A stretch of DNA of 64,000 bases from an uncultured Corynebacterium sp. (GCF_946222985.1 NZ_CAMIFY010000001.1:1-64000); one strand, 5' to 3'; shown: positions 36,099-45,061, numbered from the stretch's first letter. Notes: generated from the sequence alone by a model not told the origin. Made by a program: numbers and translations.

Positions 36099-36383
36099 CT
36101 ACTTCGCGGTCAGCTCGGCGTACTTGCCTTCGACGACGGAGGCGGCCGGGTTGGTCGCGTGGGTGCCGTCGGAGTACAGGACGGTCGGCACGATGCGGTT
36201 GCCGTCGTTGACGGACTCGACCCACTTCGACAGGTCGGCGTGCTTGTCGACGTCCCACGCCTCGAAGGGCACGCCGCGTTCGCGCAGGCCGCTGATCAGC
36301 GACTGGCAGAACGGGCACCAGCTGGTGGCGTACACGGTGACGGCTTCGGTGGTCTTCGGCAGGATGATCTCGTCGTTGCTCAT
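36099..36383 (-). CDS. mrx1: Mycoredoxin/glutaredoxin-like protein
   Basis: 94 residues with a thioredoxin fold. The active site is WCPFC (Cys23, Cys26). The segment VNDGNRIVPTVLYSDGTHATNP closely matches corynebacterial mycoredoxin-1, which uses mycothiol to reduce mixed disulfides. The start at 36383 removes a non-conserved upstream extension. It is followed in genome order by folA and thyA on the same strand, a grouping I know from other corynebacteria. A redox-stress role is likely. Confidence 0.88.
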   Translation of the reverse strand: MSNDEIILPKTTEAVTVYATSWCPFCQSLISGLRERGVPFEAWDVDKHADLSKWVESVNDGNRIVPTVLYSDGTHATNPAASVVEGKYAELTAK

Positions 36384-36509
36384 GAACGGTGCAACGGCGG
36401 CGTCGGCGCGAATGTTCCGGCCCGGCGGCGGGCAGTGGCCCACATCACGATCCGGCCGTTCTTTTCGCGGTGAGGGACCCCTGCTTTGCGACGGCCCGGT
36501 GCAACCCCG

Positions 36510-37079
36510 TCAGGCCTCGTCGCCGGTGCGCGGCCGCCACGTCGTGAAGCGGAAACGGGGGCCGGCCGACGAGGTCGTCCACTCGCCCTTGTGCACCGGC
36601 TTCCACCCGATGAGCTCCGGTGCGCGGACGGGGGTCTCGACGTCGAAGGAGCCGTCGACTTCGGTGACTTCGCACTCGTCGGCCAGGCGCAGCGCTTCGC
36701 GGTAGACGCGGCCGCCGCCGATGATCCAGGCGATCGGCACCTCGCCGAGCAGATCCAGGGCGGCGTCGAGCGAATGCGCGAGTTCCGCCCCCGGCACGTC
36801 CTCCGGAGTCAACGACCGGGACAGCACGACGTTGCGGCGCCCCGGCAGCGGGCGGAACTTCGGCGGCAGCGAAAACCAGGTCCGCCGGCCCATGATCACC
36901 GGCGCACCCATGGTGGTCGCCTTGAAATGCGCCAGATCCTCCGGGATGTGCCACGGCATGGCGCCGCCGTCGCCGATGACGCCGTCGGACGTCTGCGCCC
37001 ACATCATGCGGATGGAGGCCGGACGACCGGGACGCCGACCGTCGTCAAGCGACTCCCGCCCCGCCTCGAAACCGGACAT
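36510..37079 (-). CDS. folA: Dihydrofolate reductase
   Basis: 189 residues. Reduces dihydrofolate to tetrahydrofolate with NADPH, regenerating the cofactor that ThyA oxidises. Motifs: WAQTSDGVIGDGGAMPWHIPEDLAHF is the family N-terminus; VIMGRRTWFSLP, RRNVVLSRSL and WIIGGGRVYREAL follow. The ATG at 37079 overlaps the thyA stop (TGATG), which supports coupling. It leaves about 23 extra residues, and an internal start at MMWAQT (residues 25-26) would give the usual length. Confidence 0.93.
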   Translation of the reverse strand: MSGFEAGRESLDDGRRPGRPASIRMMWAQTSDGVIGDGGAMPWHIPEDLAHFKATTMGAPVIMGRRTWFSLPPKFRPLPGRRNVVLSRSLTPEDVPGAELAHSLDAALDLLGEVPIAWIIGGGRVYREALRLADECEVTEVDGSFDVETPVRAPELIGWKPVHKGEWTTSSAGPRFRFTTWRPRTGDEA

Positions 37080-37927
37080 CAGACCGAGACCTTGCCGCGG
37101 ATCGGGGGATGCGGGTCGTAGTCGACGACCTCGACGTCATCGAAGTCGTAGTCGAACAGCGACTCCGCCTTGCGCAGCTTCAGCGTGGGGTAGGGGCGCG
37201 CCTCGCGGGAGACCTGCAGCTCGCACTGCTCGACGTGATTGTCGTAGATGTGGCAATCGCCGCCGGTCCAGATGAACTCGCCGACCTCCAGGCCCGCCTG
37301 CTGGGCGAACATGTGCGTCAGCAGCGCGTAGGAGGCGATGTTGAACGGCACGCCCAGGAACATGTCCGCGCTGCGCTGGTAGAGCTGGCAGCTGAGCTTG
37401 CCGTCGGCGACGTAGAACTGGAACAGCAGGTGGCACGGCGGCAGCGCCATGTTCTCCAGCTCCGAGACGTTCCACGCGCTGACGATGTTGCGGCGCGAAT
37501 TCGGGTTGTTCTTCAGCGTCTCCAGCGCACGGGAGATCTGATCGATGTGGCGGCCGTCCGGCGTCGGCCACGAACGCCACTGCACGCCGTAAACCGGGCC
37601 GAGCTCGCCGTCCTCGGCGGCCCACTCGTCCCAGATGGTCACGCCGTGGTCCTGCAGCCACGTGGCGTTGGAATCGCCGCGCAGGAACCACAGCAACTCG
37701 TAGACGATCGACTTGAGGTGGACCTTCTTGGTGGTCAGCAGCGGGAAGCCCTCGGAGAGGTCGTAGCGCAGCTGGCGGGCGAACACCGACCGCGTGCCGG
37801 TGCCGGTGCGGTCCGACTTCGGCGTGCCCTCGGCGAGGATCTCGCGGAGCAGGTCCTCGTACGGCGTGGGGACCGGATTCGGGACGGCATTCGAGGAGGA
37901 ACCGGTGGGGGTCGTCGTCGCGCTCAT
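37079..37927 (-). CDS. thyA: Thymidylate synthase
   Basis: 282 residues. Makes dTMP from dUMP with methylene-tetrahydrofolate. Catalytic motif ALPPCHLLFQFYV, plus RTGTGTRSVF, YQRSADMFLGVPFNIASYAL and GDCHIYDNHVEQ. I chose the ATG at 37927 rather than one further upstream because a -10 box TACCCT sits 7 nt before it, giving a leaderless thyA-folA transcript. Confidence 0.96.
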   Translation of the reverse strand: MSATTTPTGSSSNAVPNPVPTPYEDLLREILAEGTPKSDRTGTGTRSVFARQLRYDLSEGFPLLTTKKVHLKSIVYELLWFLRGDSNATWLQDHGVTIWDEWAAEDGELGPVYGVQWRSWPTPDGRHIDQISRALETLKNNPNSRRNIVSAWNVSELENMALPPCHLLFQFYVADGKLSCQLYQRSADMFLGVPFNIASYALLTHMFAQQAGLEVGEFIWTGGDCHIYDNHVEQCELQVSREARPYPTLKLRKAESLFDYDFDDVEVVDYDPHPPIRGKVSV

Positions 37928-37934
37928 GGGCGCC

Positions 37935-37940
37935 AGGGTA
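37935..37940 (-). promoter_or_regulatory. -10 box of thyA-folA, leaderless arrangement
   Basis: TACCCT on the minus strand, 7 nt before the ATG at 37927. Confidence 0.55.
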
Positions 37941-38296
37941 CCGCCACGGGGAAGGAAGGTCCGAACCCGCACGTCGGACGCCGCGTGAAAGCGAGCGGGC
38001 CGGCGCAGGACCCGGTGCTGGGACGCGGCCGGGCCCGGTGCTGGGACGCGGCCGGGCCCGGTGGTGGGGCACCACAGGATCCGGTGGCGGGCCGGCCATC
38101 GCCCCGAAGTCGCCCAAGACGGGACAGGCGACGCCGGTGAAAGCCCAGGTCACCGCGAGCTCCGCTGTCCCGCCCCGGGGTGCCTGCGGAAATTTGGGGC
38201 TGGTGCGGTGGAGGAGGCCGGTGCGTTGCTCGGAACCACGTCAACCCGATGGATGGGTGGGGAAGAGTGGCCCGGGTGGAAAAACCGGGCGGGCGG
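37941..38296. other. Intergenic region between thyA and cysQ
   Basis: About 356 bp between the thyA promoter and the cysQ stop, both minus-strand genes. I see no credible gene. It holds the 23-bp tandem repeat (separate entry) and more GC-rich variants of it. Confidence 0.5.
38011..38070. repeat. 23-bp tandem repeat
   Basis: A unit beginning cccggtgctgggacgcggcc is present as two perfect copies (38011-38033, 38034-38056) and a diverging third that begins at 38057. Further ccggtggcggg-like pieces follow. Confidence 0.85.
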
Positions 38297-39055
38297 CTAG
38301 AACTCGCCGTGGTCCTTCGAATACTCCGCGACGGCCTCGAGAATCTCGTCGGCGATCTCCGGGCGGCAGAACAGCATGTCCGGCATGAAGGTGTCGGGGT
38401 TGTTGTACTTCGGCTTCGAACCGTCCAGGCGAGAGACGTGAAGGCCCGCGGCCTGGCACACCCCCACCGGGGCGGCGGAATCCCACTCGTACTGGCCGCC
38501 GGCATGGATGTAGGCGTCGACGTCGCCGAGCAGCACGTGCATGGCCTTCGCGCCGGCCGAACCCATGTGGACGACCTCGCGGCCGAGCTTCTCCGCCACG
38601 AACTTGCCCACCTCCGGCGGGCGGGTGCGCGAGACGACGATCTTGTTCGACATCGGGCCGGTGACGGCCTTCGCCTCGCCGGTGTGGAAGACCTGGCCGA
38701 GGTCGGGCAGGCCGACGGCGGCGTGCTTGGGGACGCCGTCCTCGATCAGCGCGATGTGCACCGCCCAATCCTGGCGGCCGCTGGCGAATTCGCGGGTGCC
38801 GTCGAGCGGGTCGATGATCCACACGCGCGAGTTGTCCAGGCGCCGACGGTTGTCGGCGGCCTCCTCCGACAGCACCGCGTCGTCCGGGCGGTGCTGCTCG
38901 AGAACGCGGGAGATCCACTCCTGCGACAGCGCGTCGCCGGCGTCGCCGAGCACGCGGCCGCGGAGCAGGCCGACGTTGCGGACGCCCTTGAGGATTTCTC
39001 CGGTGCCCTGGGCCAGGCGAAGGGTGAGGATGTCGTCATCGACGTAGGCAGACAT
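38297..39055 (-). CDS. cysQ: 3'(2'),5'-bisphosphate nucleotidase / inositol monophosphatase family protein (CysQ)
   Basis: 252 residues. The FIG superfamily signature WIIDPLDGTREFASGRQDW and the second metal site YEWDSAAPVGVCQAAGL are intact. CysQ removes phosphate from PAP or PAPS, supporting sulfate assimilation. The inositol phosphatase alternative is less likely given the mrx1-folA-thyA-cysQ context. The start at 39055 is set by the -10 box TATGAT 7 nt upstream; an ATG at 39067 lies inside that box. Confidence 0.88.
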   Translation of the reverse strand: MSAYVDDDILTLRLAQGTGEILKGVRNVGLLRGRVLGDAGDALSQEWISRVLEQHRPDDAVLSEEAADNRRRLDNSRVWIIDPLDGTREFASGRQDWAVHIALIEDGVPKHAAVGLPDLGQVFHTGEAKAVTGPMSNKIVVSRTRPPEVGKFVAEKLGREVVHMGSAGAKAMHVLLGDVDAYIHAGGQYEWDSAAPVGVCQAAGLHVSRLDGSKPKYNNPDTFMPDMLFCRPEIADEILEAVAEYSKDHGEF

Positions 39056-39062
39056 GCCTTCG

Positions 39063-39068
39063 ATCATA
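39063..39068 (-). promoter_or_regulatory. -10 box of cysQ, leaderless arrangement
   Basis: TATGAT on the minus strand, 7 nt before the ATG at 39055. It is 40 bp from the oppositely oriented -10 of the YccF gene, so the -35 regions overlap. Confidence 0.6.
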
Positions 39069-39108
39069 GGGCGTGGGCGGACCACGCGCCGGATGCCACG
39101 GGGCCGCC

Positions 39109-39114
39109 TATCCT
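39109..39114 (+). promoter_or_regulatory. -10 box of the YccF gene, leaderless arrangement
   Basis: TATCCT followed by 7 nt and then ATG at 39122. Confidence 0.6.
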
Positions 39115-39121
39115 CGGGAAC

Positions 39122-39526
39122 ATGAACGTCCTCCTCAACATCATCTGGCTCATCTTCGGCGGCATTTGGCTGGCCCTCGGGTACGTGGTCGCCGGCGTCG
39201 TCGCCTGCATCTTCATCATCACCATCCCCGCCGGCGTCGCGTCGTTCCGCATGGCCTCCTACGCGCTGTGGCCCTTCGGTCGCGTCGTGGTGGACAAGCC
39301 CCATTCGTCCGGCCCGCTGTCGGTGGTGATGAACGTGATCTGGTTCGTCGTCGCCGGGATCTGGCTGGCCATCGGGCACATCACCACCGCCGTCATGCAG
39401 GCGATCACCATCATCGGCATCCCGCTGGCCATCGCCAACGTGCGGATGATCCCGGTGACGTGCTTCCCGTTCGGCAAGGACATCGTCGACGCGGACCGGG
39501 CGCGCGCGGGCTTCTCGCCGTTCTGA
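39122..39526 (+). CDS. YccF-domain membrane protein
   Basis: 134 residues containing two YccF repeats: NIIWLIFGGIWLALGYVVAG and later NVIWFVVAGIWLAIGHITTA, each followed by a hydrophobic segment with IP and a Phe-rich FPFG/WPFG motif. Four hydrophobic helices in all. YccF proteins are small inner-membrane proteins of unknown function, sometimes near transporters. It is divergent from cysQ. Confidence 0.87.
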   Translation: MNVLLNIIWLIFGGIWLALGYVVAGVVACIFIITIPAGVASFRMASYALWPFGRVVVDKPHSSGPLSVVMNVIWFVVAGIWLAIGHITTAVMQAITIIGIPLAIANVRMIPVTCFPFGKDIVDADRARAGFSPF

Positions 39527-39590
39527 TTTCCGGCCGCTCACCTGCGGATGTCGACTTGGTAACGATTGGCCGGAGACCCCGTCGCAGCCG

Positions 39591-39620
39591 TTGCGAGCCG
39601 CGGTTAACGCCCGTTACCCT
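39591..39620 (+). promoter_or_regulatory. Promoter of the LpqH-like gene
   Basis: TTGCGA (39591-39596) and TACCCT (39615-39620) with an 18-nt spacer. The leader to the ATG at 39657 is about 30 nt. Confidence 0.55.
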
Positions 39621-39656
39621 GGTGGAGCAACCGTTCCCGACCAAAAAGGCATCCAC

Positions 39657-40211
39657 ATGAAGCTCCGCAACCGCACCGCCGCCCTGCTGGCCGTCCCCGC
39701 ACTGACGCTGGCGATGACCGCCTGCTCTTCCGACGAAGACACCACGGTGGTCACCGACGCCCCCGAGGCCACGAAGGTCTCCGAAGCCGTGTCGGGCGAC
39801 GACGAGGGAGCGACGACCACCACCGACGGCGAGGCCACCACCACGACCACCCAGGCCCCGGTCGGCGAGGACGCCGCCATGGTCCAGGTCGCGGGCAACG
39901 ACGTCGACGGCCAGTTCACCCCGGTCCGCTGCACCGTCGACAACGACGACAACGACCTCGACATCGAGATCGGCTCCGACGATTCGGACACCGGCCAGGT
40001 CGACATCGACATCAACGACCCCGAGGGTGCCCCGACCCTCGAGTCGCTGGACATCGACTCCGCCAACCTCGACATCGAGATCGACGACGACAACGCGGCC
40101 AGCGCGGTCGTCGAGCGCGACGGCGACAAGTGGCTGATCACCGGCACCGGCAAGTACGACGACGAGGACCGCACCGACGAGGTCCGCGTCGAGGTCGTCT
40201 GCCCGGTCTAA
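39657..40211 (+). CDS. LpqH-family lipoprotein
   Basis: 184 residues. Signal peptide LAVPALTLAMTAC with a lipobox-like LAMTAC and acylated Cys. A Thr/Glu-rich linker follows. The C-terminal domain has the LpqH (19-kDa antigen) pattern: VQVAGNDVDGQFTPVRCTVD, ESLDIDSANLDIEI, KWLITGTGKY and VRVEVVCPV, with the two conserved cysteines that form a disulfide in mycobacterial homologues. It is unusually acidic. Surface-exposed; function of the family is not settled. Confidence 0.85.
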   Translation: MKLRNRTAALLAVPALTLAMTACSSDEDTTVVTDAPEATKVSEAVSGDDEGATTTTDGEATTTTTQAPVGEDAAMVQVAGNDVDGQFTPVRCTVDNDDNDLDIEIGSDDSDTGQVDIDINDPEGAPTLESLDIDSANLDIEIDDDNAASAVVERDGDKWLITGTGKYDDEDRTDEVRVEVVCPV

Positions 40212-40285
40212 GTTCTCGGCCCGGTCCAGAACCTCACGAAGAAGCGTCCGGGCGGTGGCTCGCCTTCGGGCCCACCGACCGAACG

Positions 40286-40322
40286 GAACGCCCCGACCCG
40301 ATCACATCGGGCCGGGGCGTTC
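40286..40322. terminator. Bidirectional terminator between LpqH-like gene and pgi
   Basis: Outer arms GAACGCCCCG/CGGGGCGTTC (40286-40295, 40313-40322) and inner arms CCCGAT/ATCGGG around CAC form a nearly continuous hairpin between two converging genes. Confidence 0.8.
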
Positions 40323-40373
40323 GCGCGTCCGCCGGAAGGCGTGGCGCGGGGAGCGTCGTAAGGCGAAAAGACG

Positions 40374-42008
40374 CTACTTGCCCGCGCGGTAGAAGGCGAC
40401 GAGAGCGTCCGTCGACGCGTCGCCGGAGTCCGGCTCCGACTCGCCGGTGACGGCGGGCAGCAGGTCACCGGCCTGCTTCTTGCCCAACTCCACGCCCCAC
40501 TGGTCGAAGGAATTGATGTCCCAGATGACGCCCTGGACGAAGGTGATGTGCTCGTACAACGCGATGAGCGCACCGACCGCGGCGGGGGTGAGCTCCTCGG
40601 CGAGGATCGTCGTTGACGGGCGGTTGCCCGGCATGACCTTGTGCTCGACGAGCTCCTCGGCCACGCCCTCCGCCCGGATTTCGTCGGCGTCCTTGCCGAA
40701 CGCGAGGACCTTCGTCTGGGCGAAGAAGTTCGACATCAGCAGATCGTGCATCGAACCGGAGCCGTCGGCGGTCGGCAGATCCTGGCGAGGGCGGACGAAG
40801 CCGATGAAGTCCGCCGGAACCAGGCGCGTGCCCTGGTGCAGCAGCTGGTAGAAGGCGTGCTGGCCGTTGGTGCCCGGCTCGCCCCAGTAGATCTCGCCGG
40901 TCTCGCACTCGACGATGGAGCCGTCGTGGCGCACGGACTTGCCGTTGGACTCCATGGTCAGCTGCTGCAGGTAGGCCGGGAAGCGCGACAGGTCCTCGGA
41001 GTACGGCAGCACCGCGTGGGAGTCGGCGCCGAAGAACTCGCCGTACCAGAGGCCCAGCAGGCCCAGGAGGACCGGCACGTTCTCCTCCAGCGGCGCGTTG
41101 AGGAAATGCTCGTCCATCAGGCGGAAGCCCTCGAGGAAGCGCATGAAGTCCATGGGCCCGACGACCGCCATGATCGACAGGCCGATGGCCGAATCGACCG
41201 AGTAGCGGCCGCCGACCCAGTCCCAGAAACCGAACATGTTGTCCGTGTCGATGCCGAACTCCGCGACCTTCTCGGCATTGGTCGACACCGCCACGAAGTG
41301 CTTTGCGACGGCCTCTTCCGCACCGAGCTCGTCGATGAGCCACCGGCGGGCGGCATGGGCGTTGGCCAGCGTCTCCTGCGTGGTGAAGGTCTTCGACGCG
41401 ATGATGAACAGCGTCGATTCGGCGTCGACCTCGTCGAGCACGGCGGACAGGTCCGACGGATCGACGTTGGAGACGAAGCGGGCGTCGATGCCGGCGGTGG
41501 CGTAGGTCCGCAGCGCCTTGGTCACCATCGCCGGGCCCAGGTCGGAGCCGCCGATGCCGATGTTGACCACCGTCTTGATGGTCCGACCGGTGTGGCCGAG
41601 CCAATCGCCCGAACGCAGTGCGCGCGCGAAGTCGCGCATGCGGCCGAGCACGTCGTGGACGTCGGCGGCGACGTCCTGGCCGTCGACCTCCAGATCCTCC
41701 GTCACCGGCAGGCGCAGCGCGGTGTGCAGCACCGCCCGATCCTCGGTGGTGTTGATGTGCTCGCCGGCGAACATGCGGGCGCGGGCGCCCTCGACGTCGG
41801 CGGTGCGGGCCACCTCCAGCAGAGCGGCCAACGACTCGTCGTCGACGATGTTCTTGGACAAGTCGACGTGCAGGCCGGCTGCGTCGAAGGTCAGCTTCTC
41901 CGCCCGCTGCGGGTCACTCGCGAACAGTCCGCGGAGATCCTGTTCCAGGAGGCGTTCCTGCTGCTCTTCGAGGGCGTTCCACTGGGGGGTGGTGGTGATG
42001 TCCGGCAT
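40374..42008 (-). CDS. pgi: Glucose-6-phosphate isomerase
   Basis: 544 residues. Interconverts glucose-6-phosphate and fructose-6-phosphate. Family signatures: VVNIGIGGSDLGPAMVTKAL, FIIASKTFTTQETLANA, FWDWVGGRYSVDSAIGLSIM, MESNGKSVRHDG, GEPGTNGQHAFYQLLHQGTR and WDINSFDQWGVELGK with the catalytic Lys region. The ATG at 42008 matches the usual start (MPDITTTPQW). A TAGGCT box on the minus strand (42096-42101) may be its -10. Confidence 0.97.
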   Translation of the reverse strand: MPDITTTPQWNALEEQQERLLEQDLRGLFASDPQRAEKLTFDAAGLHVDLSKNIVDDESLAALLEVARTADVEGARARMFAGEHINTTEDRAVLHTALRLPVTEDLEVDGQDVAADVHDVLGRMRDFARALRSGDWLGHTGRTIKTVVNIGIGGSDLGPAMVTKALRTYATAGIDARFVSNVDPSDLSAVLDEVDAESTLFIIASKTFTTQETLANAHAARRWLIDELGAEEAVAKHFVAVSTNAEKVAEFGIDTDNMFGFWDWVGGRYSVDSAIGLSIMAVVGPMDFMRFLEGFRLMDEHFLNAPLEENVPVLLGLLGLWYGEFFGADSHAVLPYSEDLSRFPAYLQQLTMESNGKSVRHDGSIVECETGEIYWGEPGTNGQHAFYQLLHQGTRLVPADFIGFVRPRQDLPTADGSGSMHDLLMSNFFAQTKVLAFGKDADEIRAEGVAEELVEHKVMPGNRPSTTILAEELTPAAVGALIALYEHITFVQGVIWDINSFDQWGVELGKKQAGDLLPAVTGESEPDSGDASTDALVAFYRAGK

Positions 42009-42216
42009 GGGGTGTCTCCAGCTCCTTCGGTGCGGCGGGGACGGTCCCGGCGTGGATCGCCGGCGACGCTCCCGCGCCATTCGTTCACCCCATCGAGCCT
42101 AGTTGCGGTTGGCGCGGAGTGCGGGGCGGGAAACGTCGGCGGGTGCCTCGCGGCGGACAAGGGCGTGGATTCGGAGACACGTCGACAAATCCCGCGAGCA
42201 GGCGCACCATGGGCGC

Positions 42217-43689
42217 ATGGGACAAAAAGTGAACGACATTATTTCCGGTGTGCCGACGAAGCTGTACCTCGGCGGCGAATTCCGCGACGCCTCCGACGGA
42301 GGCACCTTCGAGGTGCGTGATCCGGCGACCGACGACGTCCTCGTCGAGGTCGCCTCGGCGACGGAGGACGACGCCCGCGCCGCCCTCGACCGCGCCGTTG
42401 ACGCACAGGCCGATTGGGCGGCGACCCCGCCCCGCGAGCGCGGCGAGATCCTGCGCCGCACCCACGAACTGATTCTCGAGCACGGCGACCAGCTGACGCA
42501 GTTGCAGTCGCTGGAGATGGGCCGGGCGCTGCCCGACTCGCGCGGTGAAGTGAAGTACGCCGCCGACTTCTTCCGGTGGTTCTCCGAAGAGGCGGTGCGC
42601 CTGCGCGGCGATTACCGCCGCTCGCCCGACGGTTCGTCGCGTCTGGTCACGGTGCGCCAGCCGGTCGGCCCGGCGCTGGCCATCACCCCGTGGAACTTCC
42701 CGCTGGCCATGGGCGCCCGCAAGATCGCACCGGCGCTGGCGGCGGGCTGCACGATCATCGCCAAGCCGGCGTCGAAGACGCCGCTGACGATGCTGTACCT
42801 GGCCAAGTTGCTGGAGGAGGCGGGCGTTCCCGCCGGCGTCGTCCAGGTGCTGCCGACCGGCTCCGCATCCAACGTCTCGGCGATCCTCGACGACGAGCGC
42901 CTGCGCAAGTTCACCTTCACCGGCTCCACCGAGGTCGGCCAGGCACTGGCCGCCAAGGCGATGGAGACCTCCATGAAGGTCTCGCTGGAGCTCGGCGGCA
43001 ACGCGCCGTTCGTGGTGCTCGAGGACGCCGACGTCGACAAGGCCGTCAAGGCCGTCAAGGGCTCCAAGCTGCGCAACGGCGGCCAGGTCTGCATCGCGCC
43101 GAACCGGTTCATCATCCACGAGTCGCTGGCCGAGAAGTTCACCGATGGCGTGGTGAAGATGTTCGGGGAGCTGACCCTGGGCCGCGGCACCGACGAGGAC
43201 ACCGACCTGGGCCCGCTGGCCATGCGCGACCAGCAGGAGAAGGTCAAGACGCTCGTCGACGACGCCATCGAGCGCGGCGCCACCGTGCGTTGCGGCGGCG
43301 GCATTCCGGAGCTTTCCGACGAGCTCGCCGACGGTTACTTCTTCGAACCCACCGTCCTGACCGGTTTCCCGCTCGAGGCCGACCTGGTCACCGAGGAGAT
43401 CTTCGGCCCCGTCGTGGCCGTCACCGAGGTGTCCTCCGACGAGGAGGCCATCGAGCGCGCCAACGACACCATCTTCGGTCTCGCTTCCTACGTCTTCAGC
43501 GAGAACCTCACCCGCGCGCTGGCGACGGCCGAGGCGATGGAGTCCGGCATGGTCGCCGTGAACAAGGGCGGGCTGTCGGATGCGTCGGCGCCGTTCGGCG
43601 GCGTCAAGCAGTCGGGCATCGGCCGCGAGGGCGGATTCTCCGGCATCGACGAGTTCCTCGAGGACAAGATGATCTCGCTGGAGGGATAG
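42217..43689 (+). CDS. NAD(P)-dependent aldehyde dehydrogenase (succinate-semialdehyde type)
   Basis: 490 residues. Motifs: TPWNFPLAMGARKIAPALAA, FTGSTEVGQALA, SLELGGNAPFVV with the catalytic Glu, NGGQVCIAPNRF with the catalytic Cys, EEIFGPVVAV and FGGVKQSGIGREGG at the C-terminus. Most like succinate-semialdehyde dehydrogenases (GabD), though substrate cannot be fixed from sequence. Divergent from pgi across 208 bp. Confidence 0.92.
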   Translation: MGQKVNDIISGVPTKLYLGGEFRDASDGGTFEVRDPATDDVLVEVASATEDDARAALDRAVDAQADWAATPPRERGEILRRTHELILEHGDQLTQLQSLEMGRALPDSRGEVKYAADFFRWFSEEAVRLRGDYRRSPDGSSRLVTVRQPVGPALAITPWNFPLAMGARKIAPALAAGCTIIAKPASKTPLTMLYLAKLLEEAGVPAGVVQVLPTGSASNVSAILDDERLRKFTFTGSTEVGQALAAKAMETSMKVSLELGGNAPFVVLEDADVDKAVKAVKGSKLRNGGQVCIAPNRFIIHESLAEKFTDGVVKMFGELTLGRGTDEDTDLGPLAMRDQQEKVKTLVDDAIERGATVRCGGGIPELSDELADGYFFEPTVLTGFPLEADLVTEEIFGPVVAVTEVSSDEEAIERANDTIFGLASYVFSENLTRALATAEAMESGMVAVNKGGLSDASAPFGGVKQSGIGREGGFSGIDEFLEDKMISLEG

Positions 43690-43702
43690 GTCCGTAGTCG
43701 AA

Positions 43703-45010
43703 CTACGCCCGCGCTTCCGCCACCTCGACGGCGGGAGTCGCGGGCTTTTTCGGCACCAGGGCGAACAAGATCATGCCGACGACGAGCACCAGCGCGATGC
43801 CGGCGATGCCCGCCCGATCGGTGCCGAAGATGGCCACCATCGCGGCGAACGCCGCCGGGGCCATCCAGCTCACCGCGCGGCCCGTGGTGACGTAGAGGCC
43901 GAACATCTGGCCCTCGCGGCCCACCGGCGCGATGCGCGCCAGGTACGACCGGGCCGCCGACTGCGCCGGCCCGACGAACAGGCACAGGGCCAGCCCCAGC
44001 GGCCAGAACCAGGCGGGGCCGTCGACGAAGAGCAGCGCCACCGAGGTGAGCACCATCAGCCCCAGCGAACCGAGGATGACGGGACGCGGCCCGATGCGGT
44101 CGTCGAGGAAACCCGCCGCCAGCGCGCCCAGCGCGGAGACGACGTTGGCGGCGATGCCGAACAACAGGACGTCGGAGGCTGACAGACCGTAGACCGTCAC
44201 CGCCAGGATCGCGCCGAAGGTGAACACCCCGGCCAACCCGTCGCGGAACACCGCCTGCGCGATCAGGAACTTGATGGAGCGCGGATCCTCCCGCCACAAC
44301 TGGCGCAACTCGCCGAACAAACGGCGGTAGGAGTCGGCGTAACTGGAATCCACCGATGCGTCGGGTTCGATTTCCGGCACGCGCAAAAACGTCGGCAGCG
44401 CGAAGATCAAAAACCAGGCGGCCGCGACGAGGGCGACGGCCCGGACGTTGAGGCCGTTGGACGTCGTCAAGCCGAATGCCCCGCCGTCGCCGGCGATGAA
44501 ACCGACGTAGCAGAGCAGCAGAAGGAAGATGCCGCCGAAGTACCCCGCCGACCAGCCGATCCCCGACACGCGCCCGACGTTGGCCGGGGTGGAGACCTGG
44601 CGCAGCTGGGCGAAGTAGGAGACTTCGGCGAACTCGAAGCTCACCGCGGCGACGGCCATGATCGCGATGCCCGGCCAGAAGAAGCCCGGGTCATTTTCGA
44701 TGAAGAACAGCGACGCCATCAGGGCGATGGTCAGAAAAGTCCACATCATCAATGAGCGGCGCCGACGGCCCTGCGCGTCGGCGCGGCGGCCCTGAACCGG
44801 GGCGACCAGCGCGATGACCACGCCGGCGGCGGCCATGGCCCAGCCGTACCAGGACGACGCCGGAGTATCGCCGGGCAGATCGGCACCGACGGATTCCGTG
44901 AGATAGACGGAATAGATGAACGTGACCATCACCGCGTTGAACGCGGCGGATCCCCAGTCCCACGAGGCCCAGGACACGACGGGGGCGCGGTCGGGGCGCG
45001 ATGTTGTCAT
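43703..45010 (-). CDS. MFS transporter, UMF1/Atg22-like
   Basis: 435 residues, about 12 membrane helices. The opening WASWDWGSAAFNAVMVTFIY and the later SFEFAEVSYFAQLRQVSTPA, GRVSGIGWSAGYFGG and LCLFVGPAQSAARSYLARIA match the UMF1 group that includes yeast Atg22, an amino-acid effluxer. Substrate unknown. Converges with the aldehyde dehydrogenase gene (13 nt between stops). Confidence 0.87.
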   Translation of the reverse strand: MTTSRPDRAPVVSWASWDWGSAAFNAVMVTFIYSVYLTESVGADLPGDTPASSWYGWAMAAAGVVIALVAPVQGRRADAQGRRRRSLMMWTFLTIALMASLFFIENDPGFFWPGIAIMAVAAVSFEFAEVSYFAQLRQVSTPANVGRVSGIGWSAGYFGGIFLLLLCYVGFIAGDGGAFGLTTSNGLNVRAVALVAAAWFLIFALPTFLRVPEIEPDASVDSSYADSYRRLFGELRQLWREDPRSIKFLIAQAVFRDGLAGVFTFGAILAVTVYGLSASDVLLFGIAANVVSALGALAAGFLDDRIGPRPVILGSLGLMVLTSVALLFVDGPAWFWPLGLALCLFVGPAQSAARSYLARIAPVGREGQMFGLYVTTGRAVSWMAPAAFAAMVAIFGTDRAGIAGIALVLVVGMILFALVPKKPATPAVEVAEARA

Positions 45011-45017
45011 GTTCCCC

Positions 45018-45023
45018 AGGCTA
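45018..45023 (-). promoter_or_regulatory. -10 box of the UMF1-type MFS gene, leaderless arrangement
   Basis: TAGCCT on the minus strand, 7 nt before the ATG at 45010. Confidence 0.55.
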
Positions 45024-45061
45024 ACCAGTCGGCGGTGGCCCGGGGCGCGTACGGCGGGCGA

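Noticed and set aside
36050..36100. attC-like integron recombination site on the minus strand (segment resembling aacaaggcatttcac)
   Set aside because: The paired arms and RYYYAAC/GTTRRRY core sites needed for an attC fold are missing, and no integrase or cassette array is nearby.
42103..42216. Upstream extension of the aldehyde dehydrogenase from an earlier ATG
   Set aside because: The extra 38 residues are not of family type and lie in the intergenic promoter region; MGQKVNDIISGVPTKLYLGG is the natural start.
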